Origin: Gemmatimonadota bacterium
GTDB lineage: Bacteria > Latescibacterota > UBA2968 > GCA-2709665
Length of the DNA: 64,000 nt
Direction: 5' to 3'
NCBI GenBank assembly: GCA_028874335.1
Contig: JAPPJY010000096.1
Coordinates: 80,478-144,477 of the forward strand
Positions 42,932 to 50,917 of this stretch are shown one piece after another (the stretch's first letter is position 1; each line of letters begins with the position of its first letter). Below the pieces are notes generated by a model, which had not been told where the DNA came from, searched no databases, and saw nothing but the letters and a program-made list of their open reading frames with translations. The position numbers were made by a program, and so were the translations under genes.

Positions 42932-45421
42932 TTACTCATACCGCAACGCGTCCACAGGATTCGCGCGGGCTGCCCGGGTGACCTGAAGGCTTACCGCCAG
43001 AAGGACCATAAGAAGCATGAGCAGGCCGCCCAGCAGAAACGTACCGAGCCCCGGATCCACGCGATACGCGAAGTCTCGCAGCCAGCGCTCCGCCGCGACG
43101 TACGTCGCAGGCCAGGCGATCAGAGCGGCGATGCCGACGAGGACCACGTATTCCCCGGTCAGCAGAGAAACGATACGCGACGTCGGCGCGCCAAGGGTCT
43201 TCCTGATCCCGATTTCCTTGGTGCGCGTGGCCACGGTGAGCGACGTCAAGCCGAAAGCGCCGAGACAGGCAATGAATACGGCAAAAAGGGTCGCATAGCC
43301 CGCGATTCTGAACCACCGCCGCTCCTCCCGATATTGACGGTCTATCTCCTCATCCAGGAAATTGTGATTAAACGGAACATCCGGTACGATTTCATCCCAC
43401 TTCTGTTTCAGGAAGTCGAGCGTGTCAAAGACGTTCTCGGGGCGAATCCGAATCATCAGAAGGAATCGCACGTCCCATGTGGGGCGGCCGGATGACGAGG
43501 TCGCCTGCAATTGCAGCACCGCAGGCCCAATCGTGTGGTGAAGGGACCGGAAATGAAAATCCCTGACGACGCCGATAACCTGCATGTCCTTCCTGCCAAG
43601 CCGAATCGACTCGCCCAGAGGCGCGTCCCATCCAAGTGTCCTGGCGAGCGTTTCGTTGACGATGACCGACGTCTCCGCATCGCTGTCCCTTTCGAAATTA
43701 CGCCCGTCGAGCAGCCTAATGTCCATGGTTTCGAGGAAGCGCGTATCACAGAAAATACTCTCTACCCCTTCCAGTTTCGTCCCCTTCCAGCTGATGTTGG
43801 AACTACTCCGCATTAAACTGCTGAAACCGTGGCCTGTTCTCGTCGTATTCAAGACGGAATGGTATGGCCGGACGGCCTCCTCAAAGGCCTTGGCCAGGTT
43901 CATTCTTTGCGTTATCCCGAATAGACGAACGACGACGACGTGACTGGGCTCGAATCCAAGCGACTTCGATTTCAGTATGTTCATTTGTATGGATGCTATA
44001 GTTATACATGTCACCAGCGACGTGGAGATGGCCAGCTGGAATACCACGAGCGCCCGGCTGAAGGTCCCCATACGATCCGCCTTGAAACGCCCCTTCAACG
44101 CATCGATCGGAAAGAACCCCGACATGAACAATGCGGGATAGCCCCCGGCGAAAACCCCCACGACCAGCGCCATGACGAGTAGATATGCGAGTGAGTTGGG
44201 ATCCGCCAGATCGGAAAGGGAGAATTTCCTGCTGACCAGGCTGTTGAAACCCGGCAGGAACAATTCGGCCAACGCCAGCCCGAGCCCAAATGCGATCAGG
44301 GTGAGCAGGACCGATTCCGCGAGAAACTGCCTCGCCAGTTGGGTTCGCAGTCCCCCGGCAACCTTGCGCATTCCAACTTCGCGGGCACGTGAGAACGACC
44401 GGCCAACCGAAAGGTTCGTATAGTTGACCGCGGCCACGACCAGCACGAGCATCGCAATGCCCGACAGGATATACGAGTGTACGGGATTTCCGGGACGGCT
44501 GAGTACTCTGGCGCTGCCCACGTGGGGACCGCTGTCTCCAGAATCGAAGTAAATGTCTCTAAGCGCCTGCAGTTTCAGCTTCTCCGGCTGCCGGCTCCTG
44601 GGCCACGGTATGGAAACACCTTCAAGCCGGCGCTCCATTTCAACGGGACTCAGATTTTCAGGCAGCAAGACGTAAGTGTTCACGGTGTTCCATTCCCGTT
44701 TCTGAACCGCAGGGTTCAAGGCGGAGAGAAAGTCAAAGCGAAGGGTGGAGTTCCCGGGAATGTCTCGGATCACACCGGTTACCGTCAATTCCTGTGTCGG
44801 ACGTTTATCCGGCTCTTCCGGCCTGGTTTCACGTGATGGAGGGTTTATTCCGAAGGAAATTGTCATTTTGCCGGATCCTCCGCCGACGGCTCCGCTCCCA
44901 AGATTCAATACCATCGCCTCGACGTCCCGGACGGAAATCGACTTTCCGATCGGATCCTGTCCTGAGAAATATCTCGCAGCCATGGTTTCGGTAATCACCA
45001 CGTAGTCCGGCGCCGCCAGCGCGGTGGCGGGGTCTCCCTTGATCAGAGGAAAGGAGAAGACGTCCAGAATTGATGGGTCTGCCTGAAGGATGCTTACATT
45101 CGACGTCTGACCACGATCGTGGACAATGCGCGCCCCAGGATGTATTCTCACGGAACGGACCTCCGGCAGCGCTTCCGACAATGCAGGCCCCAATTCCCCC
45201 GGCGTAAAGTCTTTAGTTATGCTGTCTTCAAATTCCGCGTAGACCCGATAGATCCGATCGGCGTTTTCGTGAAACCCGTCGTAGGTCCACTCGTATCGCA
45301 CAAAGAGGAACGCCAACAGGCAAAATGAAATCGCGATGCCCAGGCCCACCACGTTGATCGTAGCGTAGAGCGGGTGCCGCAAAAGGTTTCGCCAGGCTAC
45401 TTTAAGATAATTCCAGAACAT
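42932..45421 (-). CDS. ABC transporter permease 11 (MacB/FtsX type, 829 aa)
   Basis: Longest permease. Coupling motifs REVGMRKVAGGL and KEIGIRKTLGAP. The first periplasmic domain has a Gly/Ser-rich insertion (LGSGAVGGGSGKMTIS) where permease 10 has a basic one. The frame is open five codons upstream, but ATG 45421 (MFWNYLKVAWRNL) with AGGAG 7 nt upstream is the family start. Confidence 0.95.
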   Translation of the reverse strand: MFWNYLKVAWRNLLRHPLYATINVVGLGIAISFCLLAFLFVRYEWTYDGFHENADRIYRVYAEFEDSITKDFTPGELGPALSEALPEVRSVRIHPGARIVHDRGQTSNVSILQADPSILDVFSFPLIKGDPATALAAPDYVVITETMAARYFSGQDPIGKSISVRDVEAMVLNLGSGAVGGGSGKMTISFGINPPSRETRPEEPDKRPTQELTVTGVIRDIPGNSTLRFDFLSALNPAVQKREWNTVNTYVLLPENLSPVEMERRLEGVSIPWPRSRQPEKLKLQALRDIYFDSGDSGPHVGSARVLSRPGNPVHSYILSGIAMLVLVVAAVNYTNLSVGRSFSRAREVGMRKVAGGLRTQLARQFLAESVLLTLIAFGLGLALAELFLPGFNSLVSRKFSLSDLADPNSLAYLLVMALVVGVFAGGYPALFMSGFFPIDALKGRFKADRMGTFSRALVVFQLAISTSLVTCITIASIQMNILKSKSLGFEPSHVVVVRLFGITQRMNLAKAFEEAVRPYHSVLNTTRTGHGFSSLMRSSSNISWKGTKLEGVESIFCDTRFLETMDIRLLDGRNFERDSDAETSVIVNETLARTLGWDAPLGESIRLGRKDMQVIGVVRDFHFRSLHHTIGPAVLQLQATSSSGRPTWDVRFLLMIRIRPENVFDTLDFLKQKWDEIVPDVPFNHNFLDEEIDRQYREERRWFRIAGYATLFAVFIACLGAFGLTSLTVATRTKEIGIRKTLGAPTSRIVSLLTGEYVVLVGIAALIAWPATYVAAERWLRDFAYRVDPGLGTFLLGGLLMLLMVLLAVSLQVTRAARANPVDALRYE

Positions 45422-45714
45422 CAATTGACTCCTCACGGATCAGGTTCCTTAAAGAACAGCACTTCGTACTGACATATCATCCGCGATAGGGATACTTCAC
45501 AGATACCCCGATATTGACGTGCCGACGAAGCGTCCGCGCATAAGGGTTTGCCGGTTGTTGACCTCGTGGACAATCGAGAAGACGGGAGATTCTTCGCTCC
45601 GCTCTGAATGACATGACTCTCGAAAGCCATCGTTGATTTGTATCTGTCTCTCGTCGGCTTAGACTGACATGCTGTGGAAGCCGAAGGGCTGACGAGGGGT
45701 CACCCTGCCCGCCT
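45422..45714. repeat. Intergenic region with R1 (45523-45614) and the block preceding permease 3' ends
   Basis: R1 copy, then the ~90-bp TCTCGTCGGCTTAGACTGAC / GCCGAAGGGCTGACGAGGGG block that elsewhere immediately precedes a permease stop codon; here it precedes only the scar at 45715-45768. Confidence 0.75.
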
Positions 45715-45768
45715 TCACTCATACCTCAGCGCGTCCACGGGATTCGCGCGGGCTGCCCACGTGTGCAT
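45715..45768 (-). pseudogene. 3' scar of a deleted permease gene
   Basis: The minus strand encodes W-A-A-R-A-N-P-V-D-A-L-R-Y-E-stop, the exact terminal signature of the array permeases, complete with the downstream repeat block, but homology begins only ~15 codons before the stop, at the join to the DUF4097-like gene (stop codon 45771-45773). A thirteenth permease was therefore present or was the recombination partner, and all but its last ~45 bp has gone. Confidence 0.85.
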
Positions 45769-45770
45769 GA

Positions 45771-46715
45771 TTATCTCTTTAGAAATATAGTTCCCCTGTC
45801 GGTCTTGAGGTATAATTCGTGCCCGCCGCCGTTGAGACTGCCGACGAAATTCCTTCCGGTGATCTCCGACATCGTGATCTCGAAATCACTATTGAGTTGT
45901 CCTCTCCTGCCAAGATCCGTTCGAATTGACAATCCAAGCGAATCGGGTATTGTAATCCGAGTTGTCCCCCTGTAGTTTTCGATACGGGAATTCCCGTCGA
46001 TCTGGATCTCACTGACCTTGAGTTGAGCTCTATTGCTCTTGGCATTCAATGATCCTCGAATCCCTGACAATCCGGCCTTGCCCCGCGATACGTCAAGGTT
46101 TACCGGTCCAGAGATGCCCTTTGCTGAGATCGAGCTTCTTTTGCCCGTAATGTTAACACTACCGTTCAGGTCATTTGCGATCAGTTTACCTCTGGAAACC
46201 TGGAGCCGAATATGCCCGTGCAGGTTCCGAATTTGGTAGTCGCCTCTTCGAGCCTGGACCGATATCCTGCCTTCAAACCCCGAAATGTCGATGCGCGTCC
46301 TGCTCGCGTTCACGTGCAGGTTCAGTCTGCCGGGCGCCTGAATGCGATAGTGGATGTCGGGAAGAATCCTGGTTCCCGAACCTCCACCCTCTTCCCGGAA
46401 GGGAACGTCATCATAGACGGATCGGATCGTTAATGAACGAAGGCCTCCCTCGAGGCCGACCCATGCCGCTTCGACGATTTTTCGGGCATACTCCGGGTCG
46501 ACTCCCTTCGGGGCTTCAATAAGGGCATTGATCCTGATTTCAGTCTCGCCCCAGGAGCTCAAGTTAACACTGCCGCGGCCGACATTGAGCGTTAGACTGC
46601 CACCGCGCTGGAATTCGACATCTTGCCTGAATTCCTTGCTTTGCGCGTTTGACCCAAGGGTTGCCAGCGCGGCAATGGACAACATCGCAATCCCGAACCC
46701 AGATCGGTTTCCCAT
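45771..46715 (-). CDS. DUF4097-like exported beta-repeat protein (314 aa)
   Basis: Signal peptide (MGNRSGFGIAMLSIAALATLGSNAQS), then repeated short beta units: LNLHVNASRTRIDISGFEG, ISVQARRGDYQIRNLHG, IRLQVSRGKLIANDLNG, VNITGKRSSISAKGISG, VNLDVSRGKAGLSGIRG, LNAKSNRAQLKVSEI. Fold and size match the gene at 11257-12090, though repeats here favour charged 'SRGK/KRSS' turns over 'TTNG'. Shine-Dalgarno GGGAGG, 7 nt. It directly follows permease 12 (42 bp) in the operon of promoter P3, and its 3' end abuts the permease scar. Confidence 0.8.
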   Translation of the reverse strand: MGNRSGFGIAMLSIAALATLGSNAQSKEFRQDVEFQRGGSLTLNVGRGSVNLSSWGETEIRINALIEAPKGVDPEYARKIVEAAWVGLEGGLRSLTIRSVYDDVPFREEGGGSGTRILPDIHYRIQAPGRLNLHVNASRTRIDISGFEGRISVQARRGDYQIRNLHGHIRLQVSRGKLIANDLNGSVNITGKRSSISAKGISGPVNLDVSRGKAGLSGIRGSLNAKSNRAQLKVSEIQIDGNSRIENYRGTTRITIPDSLGLSIRTDLGRRGQLNSDFEITMSEITGRNFVGSLNGGGHELYLKTDRGTIFLKR

Positions 46716-46757
46716 TGCAAATCCTCCCTTGACGAATTCTAACGGTTCACAGACAGT

Positions 46758-49151
46758 TTACTCATACCGCAACGCGTCCACGGGATTGCGGTGGGCGACT
46801 TTGAATGTTTGCGCGAAGATCGTCAGCTGTGCGATCCCAAGTGTCAGTGTGCTCGCCAGGACAAAGACACCAATTTCCGGTTCAATATGATACGCGAAGT
46901 TTTCCAGCCACCTGCCCATCGCCAAATAGGCCGCAGGCCAGGCGATCAGGTTTGCGGCTAGCAAGAGCCTGACGAAATCTCCGGACAACAGCCAAATGAC
47001 ACTACCGGTCGATGCCCCAAGCGCTCTGCGAATGCCGATTTCCTTCGTTCGCCGAACAACAGCCACAGACATAAGACCTAACATCCCGAAGCACGAAATA
47101 ACCAGCGTAATAACAGCCGAATAGGTCAATATTCGAGACCACCGCTCGTCATCGCGATACTGTCGGTTCAGGTTGTCGTCCAGAAACGAGAATCGAAATG
47201 GAACATTCGGCGCAACGTTGTTCCAGGTATCTTTTAACATATCGATCGTCTCCAGCGCATCACCGCGGCGAAATCGAACGAGCGAAGACGGGTTGGTATT
47301 GAATTTTTCCAAGCGCATCACCAGCGGTTCGATTTTCTGGTGCAAAGACTTATAGTGGAAGTCACGCACCACGCCGATAATGACAGGATCCTTCAGCCGT
47401 TCAGTTCCCGATAGAGTTTCGCCAACTGGATCAGCAATATTCAATTGCGATGCGAGCGTTTCATTTATCAGAACAGCGTGTTCACGATCTGAGGGATGGT
47501 CTTCCGAGAAATTTCGACCTGCCAGCAGCGGAATCTCCATCGTACGCAAATAATCGACGTCGATGCCAATCAGATATATCCGAACCATTGTGCCGTCAGG
47601 CAATGGGTACTTGGCCCAGGAATAACCGCTTGACGTTGTCAACGTTCGGTCGCTCACCGTCGCCCCGACAATGCGTGGATCCGTTTGAATCTCCCGTTTG
47701 AAGATGCTGGCAACCCGACGGCTGGCTTTTACAATGACGACCTGTTCCTGGTTGTAACCCAGATTCCTGTTACGTATAAAATCCGTCTGTCGAAACATCA
47801 CTCCTGCGGAAATCATCAAAGCAATCGAACCACTGAATTGCAGCACGATCAACGTCCGGGTCAGACGGCTTCGCCTCCCCAACCCTGATTGGCCCTTCAT
47901 TGCCGATACCGGTTTGAGCCGCGACAATGCGACAGCAGAATAACTTCCGGCAAGCAGCCCTACCAACAACAGCAACAGGAGCAGGATGGGCCCGTCGTCT
48001 ACATAGACAATCGTCAAGTCGCGATGGACAAATCCGTTGAATACCGGCAAAAACGTCTCGGCAATCGCAATTGCGAGAAGCAATCCGAGAAAACTCAACA
48101 GTAGCGCCTCACTCCAGAACTGTTTCATAATCTGCCCTGGGGTGGCGCCCAGCACATTGCGCAAGCCCACTTCCGTTGCTCGTCTGGAACACTCAGATAT
48201 ACTCATTATCGAATAATTGCTACAGGCAGCGAATAGCACAATGATGGTGAGTGCCCAGAGAATCTTTACCATCTCAGGATTGGCCGCTCTTAACTCGTTA
48301 CTATTGGGTATTTCAGTATTCCTGTACACGTCTGTTAATGGCTGCAAGATCAGCCTGAGAGATCCCTCGCCTTCCTGCTTCAATCTTTCTTTACCGTTCC
48401 AACGATTGATACTTTCAGACAGACCTGCTGATTGTTCCCTATCTGCTTGCACGTAGATCGATACGAGTGCCCAATGGGCGATTTCATTGTCAGCGCCACC
48501 TCTCGCGAGCGGAAATCCTTTGTTGGCATCAATATGAATCAGTGCGTCAAACTTGAGACTCGATTTTTCCGGCACATCCGCCAATACACCTGTCACTACA
48601 AAGTTCATCCTCAGCAGCATCAATTCCTGTCCGATCGGGTCTTGATAGTTACCGTTAGCACCTCCAAATATCCTGCGCGCGGTCGTTTCGGTGATTACGA
48701 CACCATCCGGCCGTGAAAGCGCTGTTGACGGATTCCCCGAAACGAACGGAAAGGTGAACATCTCAAAAAAGCTATCGCTCACGAGCCCGACGCGTTGGAT
48801 GGGTTTTTCTCCGTCCTGCGCAAACATCCCCACCGGAGAAATCGTGAATGCGCATGCCTGGACGACCCCCGCCACACCGTCCCGCAATTCGTCGACAACC
48901 CAGGGAGGATGTATCGTATCCCAGATATCGAAATTCGTGGCACTTCCACTAGGCAGAAACCGTTGCCTGACCACTCGAAACAGTCGGTCGTGCTTTTCGT
49001 GAAATCTGTCGTACGTCAATTCATGTTTTATAAGCAATGCCATCAGAATACTGCAGGCGAGTCCCAATCCAAGACCACCGATATTGATCCACGTGACGAG
49101 AATTTTTCTGCTCAAATTGCGAAACGCAATGGTGAGGTGATTTTTCAACAT
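46758..49151 (-). CDS. ABC transporter permease 12 (MacB/FtsX type, 797 aa)
   Basis: Coupling motifs TEVGLRNVLGAT (Asn replaces the near-invariant Lys) and KEIGIRRALGAS; terminus RNPVDALRYE; N-terminus MLKNHLTIAFRNLSRKILVTWIN differs from the array consensus. It shares features with permease 1 (TTSSGYSWAKYPLPDG and TTGYSSFGMEKEDG at corresponding places after TM5). First gene behind sigma-54 promoter P3 and operator UAS3, with a leader of ~54 nt. Transcription from P3 could in principle run on into permeases 11 to 4, since no clear terminator or other sigma-54 promoter is seen in between. Confidence 0.95.
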   Translation of the reverse strand: MLKNHLTIAFRNLSRKILVTWINIGGLGLGLACSILMALLIKHELTYDRFHEKHDRLFRVVRQRFLPSGSATNFDIWDTIHPPWVVDELRDGVAGVVQACAFTISPVGMFAQDGEKPIQRVGLVSDSFFEMFTFPFVSGNPSTALSRPDGVVITETTARRIFGGANGNYQDPIGQELMLLRMNFVVTGVLADVPEKSSLKFDALIHIDANKGFPLARGGADNEIAHWALVSIYVQADREQSAGLSESINRWNGKERLKQEGEGSLRLILQPLTDVYRNTEIPNSNELRAANPEMVKILWALTIIVLFAACSNYSIMSISECSRRATEVGLRNVLGATPGQIMKQFWSEALLLSFLGLLLAIAIAETFLPVFNGFVHRDLTIVYVDDGPILLLLLLLVGLLAGSYSAVALSRLKPVSAMKGQSGLGRRSRLTRTLIVLQFSGSIALMISAGVMFRQTDFIRNRNLGYNQEQVVIVKASRRVASIFKREIQTDPRIVGATVSDRTLTTSSGYSWAKYPLPDGTMVRIYLIGIDVDYLRTMEIPLLAGRNFSEDHPSDREHAVLINETLASQLNIADPVGETLSGTERLKDPVIIGVVRDFHYKSLHQKIEPLVMRLEKFNTNPSSLVRFRRGDALETIDMLKDTWNNVAPNVPFRFSFLDDNLNRQYRDDERWSRILTYSAVITLVISCFGMLGLMSVAVVRRTKEIGIRRALGASTGSVIWLLSGDFVRLLLAANLIAWPAAYLAMGRWLENFAYHIEPEIGVFVLASTLTLGIAQLTIFAQTFKVAHRNPVDALRYE

Positions 49152-49215
49152 AGCTTTCGTTCCCCGGTGTCACGACATCCTGGCCTGGTCTGCACGTTGA
49201 TCCATCCATACCAAG

Positions 49216-49231
49216 AGCAACGGGCGTGCCA
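49216..49231 (-). promoter_or_regulatory. Sigma-54 promoter P3 (permease 12 / DUF4097-like operon)
   Basis: Minus-strand TGGCACGCCCGTTGCT is a full consensus match (TGGCACG-N4-TTGCW), the best of the four. UAS3 begins 62 bp further upstream. Confidence 0.9.
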
Positions 49232-49293
49232 TGTGGATTTCGCTCGATTTTACAGGGATTTAGCGCTGTGTCGATGGAAACGCCAACCTCTGA

Positions 49294-49331
49294 GTGTCCG
49301 ATAATGATACAGTAGTGTGCGAAAATGAACA
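49294..49331. promoter_or_regulatory. UAS3: tandem operator shared by divergent promoters P3 and P4
   Basis: Sites TGTCCGATAATGATACA (written GTGTCCGATAATGATACAG in context) and TGTGCGAAAATGAACA, 21 bp apart, align with UAS1 and UAS2. It lies between the permease 12 gene and the regulator gene, 62 bp from P3 and 88 bp from P4. Confidence 0.85.
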
Positions 49332-49419
49332 TTTGGGCGGCGCCGGTGCTCGAACTGCTTGACAGGATAAGTCTATGTGATCATTATGGTTGTGTGTAAT
49401 TTCGACTCATGATGCGTGT

Positions 49420-49435
49420 TGGCACGAAAAATGCG
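49420..49435 (+). promoter_or_regulatory. Sigma-54 promoter P4 (response regulator / histidine kinase)
   Basis: TGGCACGAAAAATGCG has the perfect -24 half and GG-N10-GC spacing; the first base of the -12 element deviates (ATGC for TTGC). It is ~105 bp before the regulator ATG. With UAS3 it predicts positive autoregulation. Confidence 0.75.
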
Positions 49436-49540
49436 CCTTAAGCGAATGAGCCATTTCCGGAATCGATCGGCCATGTGCCCGCTCAAGCTTGCTCGTGTCG
49501 CGTATTATGGCCCTTCGATGCTTGAACGACAGAGGCTTCC

Positions 49541-50917
49541 ATGAAGACATTTGACAAGATTCTGATTGTCGACGACGATCGCGACGTGCTGCTGGCCGCA
49601 CAACTCTTCCTCAAGCAGCACGCCGGGCGGGTGGATACCGAAGCCGATCCCGAGCGCATTCCCGATCTGCTGCAGAACGACGCGTACGACGTGATCCTCC
49701 TGGATATGAACTTCGCGCAGGACGCCACCTCCGGAAAGGAAGGATTTCACTGGCTCGGCAGAATTCTGGAGATGGATCCGTCGGCCGTGGTGGTCCTGAT
49801 TACGGCGTTCGGTGACGTCAACACGGCCGTGAAGGCCATACGGGAAGGCGCAACGGACTTTGTCCTCAAACCCTGGCAGAACGAGAAGCTGCTGGCCACG
49901 CTGTCATCGGCGGCCAGACTTCGCCGGTCGCGGCTCGACGTCTTCCGGCTGCGCTCCCGTCAGCGGCAGATCCACGCCGACCTGGACAGGCAGTTTCCCG
50001 GTATCGTTGCCGTCTCTCCGGTGATGCGCAATGTTTTCGAATCCATCCGGAAGGTCGCCGCCACCGACGCCAACGTGCTGATCTTAGGCGACAACGGGAC
50101 GGGCAAAGACGCGGTCGCCCGCGCCCTTCACCGCCATTCCGGCCGCGCGGACCAGGTCTTCATCCACGTGGACCTCGGCGCCGTCCCCGAGACCCTCTTC
50201 GAAAGCGAGCTTTTCGGGCACAAAAAAGGCGCCTTTACAGACGCCAGGGAAGACCGCGCGGGGCGGTTTGAAACGGCTTCGGGCGGGACGCTGTTCCTGG
50301 ATGAGATCGGCAACCTGTCACTGCCGCTTCAGGCAAAGCTGCTCACCGTACTCGAGAAACGGACTGTTTTTCGCCTGGGCACCAATAAGCCCGTCCCGAT
50401 CGATATCCGGCTCGTCTGCGCCACCAATACGCCCATCCACGAACTGGCCGCGCGAAACGAATTCCGCCAGGACCTGCTCTACCGCGTCAACACCGTTGAA
50501 ATCAGTCTGCCGCCGCTCCGCGAGCGCCGCGAAGACCTGCCGCTGCTCATCGGCAGTTTCCTGGACAGGTATTGCAGGAAGTACAAGAAGCCCCGCATCG
50601 GCGTGCATCCCGGCACCCTGGAAAAACTCAAGGGTTACTCCTGGCCCGGAAACGTCCGCGAACTGCAGCACGCCATCGAGCGCGCGGTTATCATGAACGA
50701 AAACGGAACGCTGCAACCGTCCGACTTTCCGCTCAGTGCGCCTGAAAGCACCCCGGGCGACCACATTCGCTGCGAAGACTTCAATCTCGAACGCATCGAG
50801 AAGACCGCGATCCGTAAAGCCATCGAGAAGCACGAGGGCAACATCAGCCACACGGCCCGGGAACTGGGCATCACACGCAGCGCACTCTACCGCAGGCTGG
50901 AAAAACATGGTCTATAG
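49541..50917 (+). CDS. Sigma-54-dependent NtrC-family response regulator (458 aa)
   Basis: Receiver domain (~1-125): acidic pocket VDDDRD, phospho-acceptor Asp in VILLDMNF, Thr in LITAFGD, Lys in LKPWQN. AAA+ sigma-54 activation domain (~150-380): Walker A GDNGTGKD, sigma-54 contact loop GAFTDA in place of the canonical GAFTGA, Walker B GGTLFLDEIG, arginine-finger region DLLYRVNTVEISLPPLRER. C-terminal Fis-type helix-turn-helix (IEKHEGNISHTARELGITRSALYRRLEKHGL). Shine-Dalgarno AGAGG 6 nt before ATG. Divergent from permease 12 over UAS3. It is the probable activator of P1-P4, and an 11-bp overlap couples it to its kinase. Confidence 0.95.
   Translation: MKTFDKILIVDDDRDVLLAAQLFLKQHAGRVDTEADPERIPDLLQNDAYDVILLDMNFAQDATSGKEGFHWLGRILEMDPSAVVVLITAFGDVNTAVKAIREGATDFVLKPWQNEKLLATLSSAARLRRSRLDVFRLRSRQRQIHADLDRQFPGIVAVSPVMRNVFESIRKVAATDANVLILGDNGTGKDAVARALHRHSGRADQVFIHVDLGAVPETLFESELFGHKKGAFTDAREDRAGRFETASGGTLFLDEIGNLSLPLQAKLLTVLEKRTVFRLGTNKPVPIDIRLVCATNTPIHELAARNEFRQDLLYRVNTVEISLPPLRERREDLPLLIGSFLDRYCRKYKKPRIGVHPGTLEKLKGYSWPGNVRELQHAIERAVIMNENGTLQPSDFPLSAPESTPGDHIRCEDFNLERIEKTAIRKAIEKHEGNISHTARELGITRSALYRRLEKHGL

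Noticed and set aside
21213..45614. R1 copies considered as tRNA genes, riboswitches or IS ends
   Set aside because: No cloverleaf, no conserved aptamer-like core, no transposase or constant terminal inverted repeats; they are intergenic repeats of unknown nature.
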